A DNA stretch of 61,726 nucleotides from RGIG3013 sp045538935 (GTDB lineage: Bacteria > Bacillota > Clostridia > Oscillospirales > Acutalibacteraceae), in assembly GCA_045538935.1 (NCBI GenBank), contig JAZQEI010000018.1:1-61726 (forward strand), read 5' to 3'. The translations under genes were made by a program, and so were the position numbers. The notes under the pieces were generated by a model that did not search any database, had not been told where the DNA came from, and saw only the letters and a program-made list of their open reading frames with translations. Below, piece by piece: positions 28,021-35,803 of this stretch. Each line of letters opens with the position of its first letter. Position 1 is the stretch's first letter.

Positions 28021-29120
28021 TTAGAGGCCTCCATAGATATTTCTTTTAGAGTCTGCCAATGTTGCTCCATACACTCAACTAATTTAAACTGTGTATGACA
28101 ACGATCTAAATTATGCTCGGGGTACTTTGTTTTAAAATAAGTATCGCCAAGAATATAATCGGTTAAAAATCTCATGCCACACTCAAAGGTCATCATCTTT
28201 GCACCCTCAGGGAACAACTCTAACTCGGTCTTGGTTAAGGCATTATTGCAGCCCTTAATATATCCCTTAGTAAATATTTCGTAAAGGTTTAAATCTAGGT
28301 TTACCTTAGATAAATCTTTTTCATCCTCAGCTGCAGTATTAGCGCCAAAACGAATAGCATCACCAAAATCGGTAACCGAAAATCCGGGCATTACGGTATC
28401 AAGATCTATTACGCAAAGCGCCTTACCTTCTTTAGTAAGCATAACATTGTTTATTTTTGTATCGTTATGGGTTACCCTTAAAGGTAACTTTCCGCTTTTA
28501 TGGCTATCTAAAAGCACATGGGTAAACTCTTCGCGGTCCATTACAAATTTAATTTCATCTTGAACATTTTTAGCGCGGCCTAGCGGATCCTTTTTAACTG
28601 CCTCTAAAAATGCCTCGTAACGCTTAGGAGTATTATGGAAGTCGCGTATTACTTCATAAATTTTTGTTGCATCAAAATCGCTCAAATACTGCTGGAACTG
28701 TCCAAACGCTATTGCGCTCTCATAAAAATCATCGGTATTTCTGGGAGCCTCTAAACACAAAGCGTTATCGATAAATTTATACGTTCTCCAATATTCGCTA
28801 TCTTTAGTTACACAGTAATTTTTACCGTCTTTGGCCTTAATAAGATTAAGCGTATTTCTTTCGGGCTTTTCTACCTTGCTCTTAATATGCTCTGTTACCT
28901 TTTCTATGTTTGAAACAACCTGGTCAGGATGTCTGAAAACATTACGGTTAACTTTTTGAAGTATGTATTGGTATGTTTGTTTGTCTTTGGTTACACTGGT
29001 TACTAAAAATGTATTATTAATGTGACCGTTACCGTAAGGAATGCAACCTATTATTTTTCCACCTATATCGAACATATCTAATGCTTCGATAGATTTTTTT
29101 AAATCAACAATATGATCCAT
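28017..29120 (-). CDS. Phosphotransferase of the APH fold, NahK-like
   Basis: A 367-residue kinase of the aminoglycoside phosphotransferase superfamily: IPYGNGHINNTFLV as the nucleotide loop, YILQKVNRNVF with the ATP lysine, the catalytic loop VTHNDTKINNVML, and the metal-binding VIDLDTVMPG. HNDTKxNN, length and the opening match N-acetylhexosamine 1-kinase. Such kinases feed the GNB/LNB pathway by phosphorylating GalNAc or GlcNAc. It is the first gene of a two-gene operon opposite an AraC regulator. The substrate is inferred. Confidence 0.85.
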   Translation of the reverse strand: MDHIVDLKKSIEALDMFDIGGKIIGCIPYGNGHINNTFLVTSVTKDKQTYQYILQKVNRNVFRHPDQVVSNIEKVTEHIKSKVEKPERNTLNLIKAKDGKNYCVTKDSEYWRTYKFIDNALCLEAPRNTDDFYESAIAFGQFQQYLSDFDATKIYEVIRDFHNTPKRYEAFLEAVKKDPLGRAKNVQDEIKFVMDREEFTHVLLDSHKSGKLPLRVTHNDTKINNVMLTKEGKALCVIDLDTVMPGFSVTDFGDAIRFGANTAAEDEKDLSKVNLDLNLYEIFTKGYIKGCNNALTKTELELFPEGAKMMTFECGMRFLTDYILGDTYFKTKYPEHNLDRCHTQFKLVECMEQHWQTLKEISMEASK

Positions 29121-29169
29121 TAAACAAATCTCCTTTTAATGTGAATCTTTTTTGTTTTGTTCGTACTTA

Positions 29170-29198
29170 ATTTTAACACCCTTATACTTTTTTATCAA
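29170..29198 (-). promoter_or_regulatory. Promoter of the NahK-like operon
   Basis: On the minus strand TTGATA (29193-29198), 17-base spacer, TAAAAT (29170-29175), 50 bases before the ATG. The rest of the 216-base divergent gap to the AraC gene is AT-rich, with a TATAAT at 29271-29276 on the plus strand. Confidence 0.65.
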
Positions 29199-29336
29199 GC
29201 CAAAATTTAATACTGCTAATATAGTGTAAAAAAGTCTTTACAAACTAAAACTTTACTGTTATATTGGTATTATAATATATTTTAAATTTAATGTATATAT
29301 TGATTTAGACATATTTTCTTTGAATTTGGTGATATT

Positions 29337-30221
29337 ATGACTACTTGGTATCCGTGTTACATAAAAAAGCAATTTGAAATTGATGCTTTATACACAGCCT
29401 TTGAACGTTTTGCAGACAACAATTTTAACTTTAAAGGAGAAAGCCACGGCTTTTACGAACTGGTTTGTGTTGTAAGTGGCAGTGTTGGTGTTGCTGCCGG
29501 AGATAAAATATATTATCTTGAAAAAGGTGATATTGCCATACATCCTCCGCATCAGTTTCACAGAATTTGGGCGCATACAGATTCTAACCCGCATTTTATA
29601 ATAATATCGTTTAATGCAAGAACCGGGTTTGCCTTAGACGGTGTATATTCTACTGAATCTGCCACCTTTAATTCTCTTATGTGTGCGTTTGCAACCCTAA
29701 TGAACAGTTGTTGCTTTGATAAAGAGCAAATAACAAAAATTATAACCGGCAAAGAACTCGCTGTACAAAAGGCTGTAAAAACCCTAGAGAATATCATATG
29801 TGATATAATAGAAAACCCAAAAAACGCATTAGAACATTACGATATATCTAGAACTGCAATAAGATATTCTCAAATAATCAACTGCTTAGAAGAAAACTAC
29901 GACAAAGCCCTAACAGTACCACAAATTGCTAAGCTTTGTAATATTAGTGAATCGGCCCTAAAACAAACCTTTAAAAAGTACTCGGGTATTGGTGTTATGG
30001 AATACTTTAACAATGTAAAAGTAAAGTATGCTATAGGGCTTCTACACAAAGGTGCGACCGTAAAAGAGGTTTCTAAATCTTTGGGGTTTTGTGACCCTAA
30101 CTACTTTAGCACCGTTTTTAAAAGGATAACCGGTGTAAGTCCTAAAAATTATGTAAATATTAGATTATCGGGTGAAATCCCAAAAAGTCATATAAATAAA
30201 AACATTAACACTCAGATTTAA
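29337..30221 (+). CDS. AraC family transcriptional regulator
   Basis: A 294-residue regulator with an N-terminal cupin sensing domain (about 20-110; GDKIYYLEKGDIAIHPPHQFHR) and a C-terminal double helix-turn-helix (about 190-290; LTVPQIAKLCNISESALKQ and VKEVSKSLGFCDPNYFSTVF). It diverges from the NahK-like operon by 216 bases and most likely controls it in response to a sugar. Confidence 0.92.
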   Translation: MTTWYPCYIKKQFEIDALYTAFERFADNNFNFKGESHGFYELVCVVSGSVGVAAGDKIYYLEKGDIAIHPPHQFHRIWAHTDSNPHFIIISFNARTGFALDGVYSTESATFNSLMCAFATLMNSCCFDKEQITKIITGKELAVQKAVKTLENIICDIIENPKNALEHYDISRTAIRYSQIINCLEENYDKALTVPQIAKLCNISESALKQTFKKYSGIGVMEYFNNVKVKYAIGLLHKGATVKEVSKSLGFCDPNYFSTVFKRITGVSPKNYVNIRLSGEIPKSHINKNINTQI

Positions 30222-30224
30222 AGT

Positions 30225-30266
30225 AAAAAGCCGTGGTAACGCTAACGCGTACCGCGGCTTTATTTT
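30225..30266. terminator. Terminator between the AraC gene and trpB
   Basis: AAAGCCGTGGTAACGC pairs with GCGTACCGCGGCTTT (one G-T pair and small asymmetry), followed by ATTTTAT. It lies between convergent genes. Confidence 0.82.
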
Positions 30267-31482
30267 ATCTAATTCCGTATTTTTCTATTATATAGTCCAT
30301 ATCCTTATCGCCTCTACCCGAAAGGTTAATAAGTATGGAACCTCTGCCCATTTGCTTTGCCAGCTTCATACCATAAGCAACAGCATGCGAGCTTTCTATT
30401 GCAGGAATTATACCCTCTAAGCGTGACAATTTAAAGAAGGCATCAATAGTTTCTTCATCGTTTACAACATCATACTTAACACGGCCCAAATCGTGTAGGA
30501 ATGCATGTTCAGGGCCTGAAGACGGGTAGTCTAAACCACTTGCAACCGAGTAAACAGGTGCGGGTTCGCCGTTTGCGTCTTTTAACATAATACTATTAAA
30601 GCCGTGCATTATACCCTCTGTACCAAACTTTAGGCTGGCAGCGTGGTCGCCCAATTTCTCACCTCTGCCCAAAGGCTCTACACCGTAAATATCTACAGGG
30701 TCATTTAAAAATCCCGAGAACATACCCATGGCATTAGAGCCGCCGCCAACACAAGCAACTACAGCATCGGGTAGCTCGCCCGTCATAGAAACAAACTGCT
30801 CTCTTGCCTCAATTCCTACAACGCTCTGAAAATCGCGCACCATCATAGGAAACGGATGTGGGCCGAGTACCGAGCCAATGCAGTAAATAGCATCTTTATA
30901 TTCATTTGCATATGCCTCAAATGCGGCATCAACTGCCTCTTTTAAAGTAGCAAGACCGTGTGTTACTTCTATAACATTAGCACCTAAAATCTTCATTCTG
31001 GCAACGTTTGGTGCCTGCTTTTTTATATCAACCGAGCCCATATAAATATCACACTCTAAACCAAAGTAGGCTGCCGCTGTAGCCAAAGCAACACCGTGCT
31101 GACCTGCGCCGGTTTCAGCAATAACCTTTTTCTTGCCCATATATTTAGCAAGCAAGGCTTCACCCATACAGTGGTTTAATTTGTGCGCACCGGTATGATT
31201 TAGGTCTTCTCTTTTTACATAAAGCTGTACATTACCCAAAGTACCCGATAAACGCTCTAAATACGAAATGGGGGTTGGTCTACCCTGAAACTCACGTCTT
31301 ATTTTTCTGAGCTCGCCAATAAATTTACTTGATTTACAAATGGTAAAATAGGCCTCGGTTATTTCTGCCATTGCATTTTTAAGCTCATCAGATATATATG
31401 CGCCGCCGTATTTACCGAAAAAGCCGTTGTTGTCAGGATAATGTTTAAAATATGTATCGAAATCTATTCCGTTAAAATTCAT
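30265..31482 (-). CDS. trpB: Tryptophan synthase beta chain
   Basis: A 405-residue PLP enzyme of the TrpB1 type that joins indole and serine. The PLP lysine is in NHTGAHKLNHCMGEA, with the phosphate loop GGGSNAMG and the COMM-region GLDYPSSGPEHAFLHD. The start ATG follows AAGGAGA. No other trp gene is next to it, so indole must come from elsewhere or be salvaged. A tryptophan T-box and a 12-codon open frame precede it. Confidence 0.96.
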   Translation of the reverse strand: MNFNGIDFDTYFKHYPDNNGFFGKYGGAYISDELKNAMAEITEAYFTICKSSKFIGELRKIRREFQGRPTPISYLERLSGTLGNVQLYVKREDLNHTGAHKLNHCMGEALLAKYMGKKKVIAETGAGQHGVALATAAAYFGLECDIYMGSVDIKKQAPNVARMKILGANVIEVTHGLATLKEAVDAAFEAYANEYKDAIYCIGSVLGPHPFPMMVRDFQSVVGIEAREQFVSMTGELPDAVVACVGGGSNAMGMFSGFLNDPVDIYGVEPLGRGEKLGDHAASLKFGTEGIMHGFNSIMLKDANGEPAPVYSVASGLDYPSSGPEHAFLHDLGRVKYDVVNDEETIDAFFKLSRLEGIIPAIESSHAVAYGMKLAKQMGRGSILINLSGRGDKDMDYIIEKYGIR

Positions 31483-31518
31483 AATTTTTCTCCTTAAAAT
31501 TAAATATAAAATACAAAA

Positions 31519-31557
31519 TTATACTCTAATGCGCCATCGTTTTGTAAGTAACACCAT
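31519..31557 (-). CDS. Possible 12-residue leader peptide before trpB
   Basis: An ATG at 31557 has AGGAG 7-8 bases upstream and reads MVLLTKRWRIRV before TAA (31519-31521). It lies between the T-box terminator and trpB, about 36 bases before the trpB ATG. It has one Trp codon within a basic run. It may be translated and linked to trpB expression, or arise by chance. Confidence 0.4.
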   Translation of the reverse strand: MVLLTKRWRIRV

Positions 31558-31570
31558 AAACAATTCTCCT

Positions 31571-31835
31571 AAAATTAAAAACGCCCCCAGCAGCGTTTTA
31601 TCTGCCAAGGACGAATAAAACAAATTATCCGCGGTGCCACCTTGTTTCACGGTTTGCCGTGCTCTTTTAAGGTACTAACATACCCTTGGCAACTAACGTA
31701 TGCCTAACGTTGCAGAATACTCTGTGACACGCACATTTGACTGCACCCTCCGCGGTCCATTTGACAACCTGTTTCTCGCCCGACTCTCAGCACCACGGGC
31801 TCTCTGTAAAGGCATAATTGCCGTTATCTCCGCAT
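31571..31835 (-). ncRNA. T-box leader, tryptophan specific
   Basis: On the minus strand the T-box core AAGGTGGCACCGCGG is at 31629-31643. Stem I begins TTTACAGAGAGCCC, and its 3' side has CAAA-TGG-AC, so the specifier is TGG (Trp, 31757-31759). The terminator AAAACGC/GCGTTTTT with trailing TAATTTT is at about 31572-31600. It would couple trpB to uncharged tRNA-Trp. Confidence 0.92.
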
Positions 31836-31859
31836 CAACGGTTTACTTTAATTTTTAAC

Positions 31860-31888
31860 ATTATAACATTTAATATTTTTGTTGTCAA
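31860..31888 (-). promoter_or_regulatory. Promoter of the trpB leader
   Basis: On the minus strand perfect TTGACA (31883-31888), 17-base spacer, perfect TATAAT (31860-31865). Its -35 hexamer overlaps that of the divergent promoter. Confidence 0.85.
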
Positions 31889-31910
31889 TAATTAATATTT
31901 ATTGTATACT
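31882..31910 (+). promoter_or_regulatory. Divergent promoter of the sigma-like gene
   Basis: TTGTCA (31882-31887), 17-base spacer, TATACT (31905-31910). It leaves a leader of only about 12 bases before the ATG at 31929. Confidence 0.65.
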
Positions 31911-31928
31911 TATGTTGGTGATATAAAA

Positions 31929-33125
31929 ATGAATAAAAATGCCGCCAAATATTACGAGCTTAAAAACAGGTATCAAAATTTGCTTTACAAAATAAGTTTT
32001 GATATTATAAAAAACAAGTTCCGTACCGAGCACGTTGTAAGCGATGTCTTAGAAATTCTCTCGAGGCATTTAGGAACCTTTGACAAGGTAGAGGATTACA
32101 GAACTGCGTACCTTGCGGTTATGCTTACAAAGAAATTAGCCAGAGAAGAATTTGAAGATTTTGAACATATTGAGAAAGAATTTGACGGTTTTTGCGAAGA
32201 TGATGAACTCAAATTTTTCGAAGTGGATACATACAGCATATTACGCGCACTTGAAAATTTGGATGAGAGATATTCCTTTATTTTAGTCTTACGGTATGAA
32301 TTTGGTTTTGATGATGACGGCATGGCAGATTTATTAAACACACATCCCGCCAGCATAAGAAACCGACTTTGTAATGCCACACAGGCACTAAACAAAGCAT
32401 TAGATGATTTAGCTCTAAGCGGTGCAAAAATGGAGCAAGACGCCAAAAGTAAAATCTGTATGGTTTTACCATCTTTTGTAAACAACTTAGGTGCATCTTT
32501 TTTAAGTATTGAATGCGAGGAGCAAGAGTTTTCAGAAGAATATCAGCACACCACACAGTATACTCCCCCACCCCAAAAGCATAAAACGAACACTCGCGTA
32601 TCGTTCGGTGTTGTAATATTATGTATATTAATGATTGTGCTCCAAGTGTTTAAACCCCGCCTTTTTGATAAAATAGAACTCTTTTTAAAAGGAAAAGACG
32701 TCAACTCATCGCAAATAGAAACCACCATAGACACCGATGAAACCTCCAAGCCCTTTGTTTTTACTCCCATAAAACCCAAAAAGATTCCTAACAGTTATAT
32801 GCTTATAAATGAAGAAACAACCGACAACTCATACTACGCGCGTTACGTTTATATTGTAACCAATCATACGTACTGGGAAATGACACTAACCCAAAAGCTT
32901 TACGACCCCGAATATTACGAGCAAATAAAAGAATATAGTCCTAAATATCTGCGTGATTTTCCACATCTGGACACTATTTATTACGAAAAAGACGGACAAG
33001 GAATTGTATTTTTTCACTACGAAGGTTACACTTTTATAATAACCTTTGAACCCAGAGAGATTAGTGATGCAAAAGCCTTAGCGGACTCAATAAATATAGA
33101 TGAATTTAGGTGGCGTTATGAATAA
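31929..33125 (+). CDS. Sigma-70-like protein with membrane anchor and C-terminal DUF4367-like domain
   Basis: A 398-residue protein. Residues about 5-160 resemble an ECF-type sigma factor, with region 4 helix-turn-helix at RYSFILVLRYEFGFDDDGMADLLNTHPASIRNRL. A linker leads to one span (about 224-241, VSFGVVILCILMIVLQV), and the last 130 residues look like an extracytoplasmic DUF4367 domain (YVTN-like, ending FIITFEPREISDAKALADSI). The fusion suggests a membrane-tethered regulator carrying its own sensor, as if sigma and anti-sigma were joined. ATG 31929 follows TGGTGAT. The function is inferred. Confidence 0.72.
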   Translation: MNKNAAKYYELKNRYQNLLYKISFDIIKNKFRTEHVVSDVLEILSRHLGTFDKVEDYRTAYLAVMLTKKLAREEFEDFEHIEKEFDGFCEDDELKFFEVDTYSILRALENLDERYSFILVLRYEFGFDDDGMADLLNTHPASIRNRLCNATQALNKALDDLALSGAKMEQDAKSKICMVLPSFVNNLGASFLSIECEEQEFSEEYQHTTQYTPPPQKHKTNTRVSFGVVILCILMIVLQVFKPRLFDKIELFLKGKDVNSSQIETTIDTDETSKPFVFTPIKPKKIPNSYMLINEETTDNSYYARYVYIVTNHTYWEMTLTQKLYDPEYYEQIKEYSPKYLRDFPHLDTIYYEKDGQGIVFFHYEGYTFIITFEPREISDAKALADSINIDEFRWRYE

Positions 33126-34224
33126 AATTTTTCCCGAAATTAAGAAAAACTTTGGCTTTGGCTGTATGCGTTTTCCGATGCTGAACGGCGAGGTTGACAC
33201 AAAACAGCTTTGTGAAATGGTAGACACGTTTTTAGAGAACGGCTTTAATTATTTTGATACTGCACATATGTATGTAGATTCAAAAAGTGAACCCGCTTTA
33301 AAGGAATGTTTAACAAGCCGTCATAAGCGCGAAGATTACATATTGGCCGACAAGCTTACCCACGCTTATTTTGAAGCAGAAGAAGATATTATCCCGTTTT
33401 TCAATGAGCAGCTTAAAATTTGCGGAGTAGACTATTTTGACTTTTACCTAATGCATACCCAAACAAAAGACATTTTTGAAAAGTTTAAAAAGTGCAATGC
33501 ATATCAGACCGCATTCGAGCTAAAAAAGCAAGGTAAAATAAAATATGTTGGCTTCTCGTTCCACGATAAAGTAGATGTGCTTGAAGACATTTTAAAAACC
33601 TTCCCCGAAATAGATTTTGTACAGCTTCAGTTTAACTATTTAGACTATTTAGACCCCGGCGTTCAGGGTAAAGAATGTTATGAGCTTTGCCTTAAGTACA
33701 ACAAGCCAGTTATGATAATGGAACCCGTAAAGGGCGGCAGATTGGTAAATTTACCCGATGAAGCCAAACAGATATTCGACTCACTCGGCAACAACAGCTA
33801 TGCTAGCTACGCTCTTCGTTACTGTGGCAGTTTTGATAATGTAGTAATGATATTATCTGGCATGAGCAACATAGAGCAAATGAACGATAATATAGCCACT
33901 ATGAAAGACTTTACCCCATTAAACGAGCAAGAAATGGACGCTGTAATTAAGGTGCGCGATATTCTACTAAAACAAAGCTTAATTGAATGTACATCATGCC
34001 GCTACTGCACCGCAGGTTGTCCGGTTAACATAGATATACCGCAATATTTTGCCCTTTTTAACGAGCGCAAACTAAACGGCGCATCTAAAAAGTGTGATGA
34101 TATGTTAAACGCCATGCTAGGCGGCAAAGCAAATGAATGTATCGCTTGCAAGCAGTGTGAGGGTGAATGTCCACAGCACCTACCTATTGTAGAACATTTA
34201 AAAATGATTTCTAATTTATTTTAA
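33118..34224 (+). CDS. Aldo/keto reductase with C-terminal 4Fe-4S domain
   Basis: A 368-residue oxidoreductase. The TIM barrel has FGFGCMRFP at the start, FDTAHMYVDSKSE (catalytic Asp/Tyr), FYLMHTQ and KYVGFSFHDKVD. The C-terminal part carries two clusters, CTSCRYCTAGCP and CIACKQCEGECP, typical of ferredoxin-type aldo/keto reductases of anaerobes. ATG 33118 lies inside the end of the sigma-like gene (8-base overlap), so the two are cotranscribed. The substrate is unknown. Confidence 0.92.
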   Translation: MNKIFPEIKKNFGFGCMRFPMLNGEVDTKQLCEMVDTFLENGFNYFDTAHMYVDSKSEPALKECLTSRHKREDYILADKLTHAYFEAEEDIIPFFNEQLKICGVDYFDFYLMHTQTKDIFEKFKKCNAYQTAFELKKQGKIKYVGFSFHDKVDVLEDILKTFPEIDFVQLQFNYLDYLDPGVQGKECYELCLKYNKPVMIMEPVKGGRLVNLPDEAKQIFDSLGNNSYASYALRYCGSFDNVVMILSGMSNIEQMNDNIATMKDFTPLNEQEMDAVIKVRDILLKQSLIECTSCRYCTAGCPVNIDIPQYFALFNERKLNGASKKCDDMLNAMLGGKANECIACKQCEGECPQHLPIVEHLKMISNLF

Positions 34225-34229
34225 CAAAC

Positions 34230-34272
34230 AAAATGAGCCTTTATCGGTTTGATAAAGGCTCATTATATTTTT
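34230..34272. terminator. Terminator between the reductase gene and mntP
   Basis: AATGAGCCTTTATC and GATAAAGGCTCATT form a perfect 14-bp stem with a 5-base loop, followed by ATATTTTT. It lies between convergent genes. Confidence 0.88.
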
Positions 34273-34279
34273 GCAAACA

Positions 34280-34864
34280 TTATAAACAAAGTATACCAAG
34301 GTGTTCTAGTAGTATTTTTACGCCAAGCAATATTAAAATAATACCACCCGCAAGTTCGGCTTTAGATTTATATTTTACACCGAACACATTGCCAATTTTT
34401 ACGCCAACTAAAGAAAGTGAAAATGTTATAACACCTATTATTAATACAGCAACTAATATGCCGCCCTGCTTAGCATCGGTTACGCTCTTAGTAGCTAGTG
34501 TACACCCCGCTGCCATAGCATCTATACTAGTTGCCACAGCTAAAACGAACATACTCTTTACTGAAAACGATGCATCTGTAGCTTCTTCATCTTTAGATAG
34601 CGCCTCTTTAATCATATTGGCGCCTATAAGAGCAAGTAAAACAAATGCTATCCAGTGGTCGTATTTTTCTATGTATTTTTGAAATTGCGAAATAAGTACA
34701 TATCCAATAAGCGGCATTATAGCCTGAAACGACCCAAACCACACACCAACGGTTAACATTTGCTTAATGCCAACCTTTTTTACTGCTAAACCTTTACACA
34801 TTGCTACTGCAAAGGCATCCATAGAAAGCCCAACCGCCAAAATAAACAATTCAAAAAAACTCAT
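34280..34864 (-). CDS. mntP: Manganese efflux pump MntP
   Basis: A 194-residue membrane protein with six spans in two repeats, each with a conserved acidic signature: AVGLSMDAFAVAMCKGL and AVATSIDAMAAGCTLA. The DUF204 family exports Mn2+. The ATG at 34864 follows GGGTGA. Unlike many mntP genes it shows no yybP-ykoY leader, while the oadB-like gene at 5.0 kb does. Confidence 0.94.
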   Translation of the reverse strand: MSFFELFILAVGLSMDAFAVAMCKGLAVKKVGIKQMLTVGVWFGSFQAIMPLIGYVLISQFQKYIEKYDHWIAFVLLALIGANMIKEALSKDEEATDASFSVKSMFVLAVATSIDAMAAGCTLATKSVTDAKQGGILVAVLIIGVITFSLSLVGVKIGNVFGVKYKSKAELAGGIILILLGVKILLEHLGILCL

Positions 34865-34880
34865 ATATTCACCCATAATT

Positions 34881-34915
34881 AATATTAAAGCACTGTAAGA
34901 CACAGTGCTTTAATT
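34881..34915 (-). terminator. Terminator after the MGMT-family gene
   Basis: AAAGCACTGT (34887-34896) and ACAGTGCTTT (34902-34911) form a 10-bp stem around AAGAC. On the minus strand it is followed by AATATTAATT, a modest T tract. Confidence 0.65.
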
Positions 34916-34926
34916 ATACATTATTT

Positions 34927-35250
34927 TTACTGTTTTGCAAGAAAATTTATATCAATCCCGTATTTTTCGAGATCTACCGCACCGTCGGCATTAAATATTA
35001 TTCCCTCTTGCTCTAATAAAGCGCGCTGTGAACAAGCACCGCCAAAAGCAAAAGATTCGGCCACACGCCCAAAACGGTTTACTACTCTATGGCAAGGAAT
35101 AACTATCGGCTCTGGGTTAGCATGCAATGCATATCCCACTATTTGCGACCAATTTTTGTTACCCGCAAGATACGCCACCTGCCCGTATGTTGCAACCTTG
35201 CCGTAAGGTATTTTCTTTACGGCTTCATAAATTTTTTCAAAGGTATTCAT
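34927..35250 (-). CDS. MGMT-family DNA alkyltransferase, short form
   Basis: A 107-residue protein with only the C-terminal DNA-binding and active-site domain. The helix-turn-helix region is GKVATYGQVAYLAG and the active site is PIVIPCHRVVN, with the acceptor Cys present. Length matches short MGMT domain proteins, so it may repair O6-alkylguanine or mark lesions for other pathways. ATG 35250 follows TGGTGAT. Confidence 0.88.
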   Translation of the reverse strand: MNTFEKIYEAVKKIPYGKVATYGQVAYLAGNKNWSQIVGYALHANPEPIVIPCHRVVNRFGRVAESFAFGGACSQRALLEQEGIIFNADGAVDLEKYGIDINFLAKQ

Positions 35251-35335
35251 ATAATCACCAAAAACAGTATTTCCAAATCACCTTATAATACTACGCCATC
35301 TTTAAAAATAGATATTTGTCTGTATCCGTTTTGGT

Positions 35336-35583
35336 TTATTCTCCGCTAGCAATATCTATAATTTTTTCTAACAGTTCGTCGGTCAAAACATCCATATTTT
35401 TTCCATCTAAAAAACCGCCCGCGTTAAAATCTATCCAATGCGGTTTGTTTTTAAAAATATTTCTTGTGTCTAACAACGTCGCATAAGCAAATGTTCGGCG
35501 CCAAACATCTCAGTTGCTTCGCTTAACACTACAGCGCCGCCAAACTGAATTATCGTTTCGTGTCTTTCATTTTTAATAAGCAT
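35336..35583 (-). pseudogene. Decayed altronate dehydratase (uxaA) fragment
   Basis: From ATG 35583 the frame reads MLIKNERHETIIQFGG then AVVLSEATEMFGAEHLLMRRC and stops. This resembles the GGxxVLTEVPEMFGAExxLMNRC section of UxaA. In a second frame the strand continues with KPHWIDFNAGGFLDGKNMDV and LTDELLEKIIDIASGE, which resembles the UxaA C terminus, ending at 35336. The N-terminal bulk and the piece between these motifs are missing and the parts are out of frame. The match is from memory of the family. Confidence 0.68.
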
Positions 35584-35713
35584 ATGCAATTCCCTTAATA
35601 AAAAATTATACCATCTTATACACCTTGAGTAAAGATTTTTTTATTGTAATATTATGATAATTTTTTACTTTTTTATCAATTCTAAAAAAGTTTTTTAAAT
35701 TTTCAAAAACCTA

Positions 35714-35741
35714 TTGACATAATTATTTTAATTGCTATAAT
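35714..35741 (+). promoter_or_regulatory. Promoter of the ABC exporter gene
   Basis: TTGACA (35714-35719) and TATAAT (35736-35741), both perfect, with a 16-base spacer. Confidence 0.85.
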
Positions 35742-35749
35742 ATGCGTGA

Positions 35750-35789
35750 AAAGACGTTGTCTTTAATAAGCAAATGCTTGCGTTTGCTT
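35750..35789 (+). other. Two stem-loops in the ABC exporter leader
   Basis: AAAGAC/GTCTTT (35750-35764, 3-base loop) and AAGCAAA/TTTGCTT (35768-35789, 8-base loop) fill the leader. The second ends against the AAGGAG ribosome site at 35790-35795, so it might modulate translation. Confidence 0.5.
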
Positions 35790-35803
35790 AAGGAGTGGAT
35801 AAT

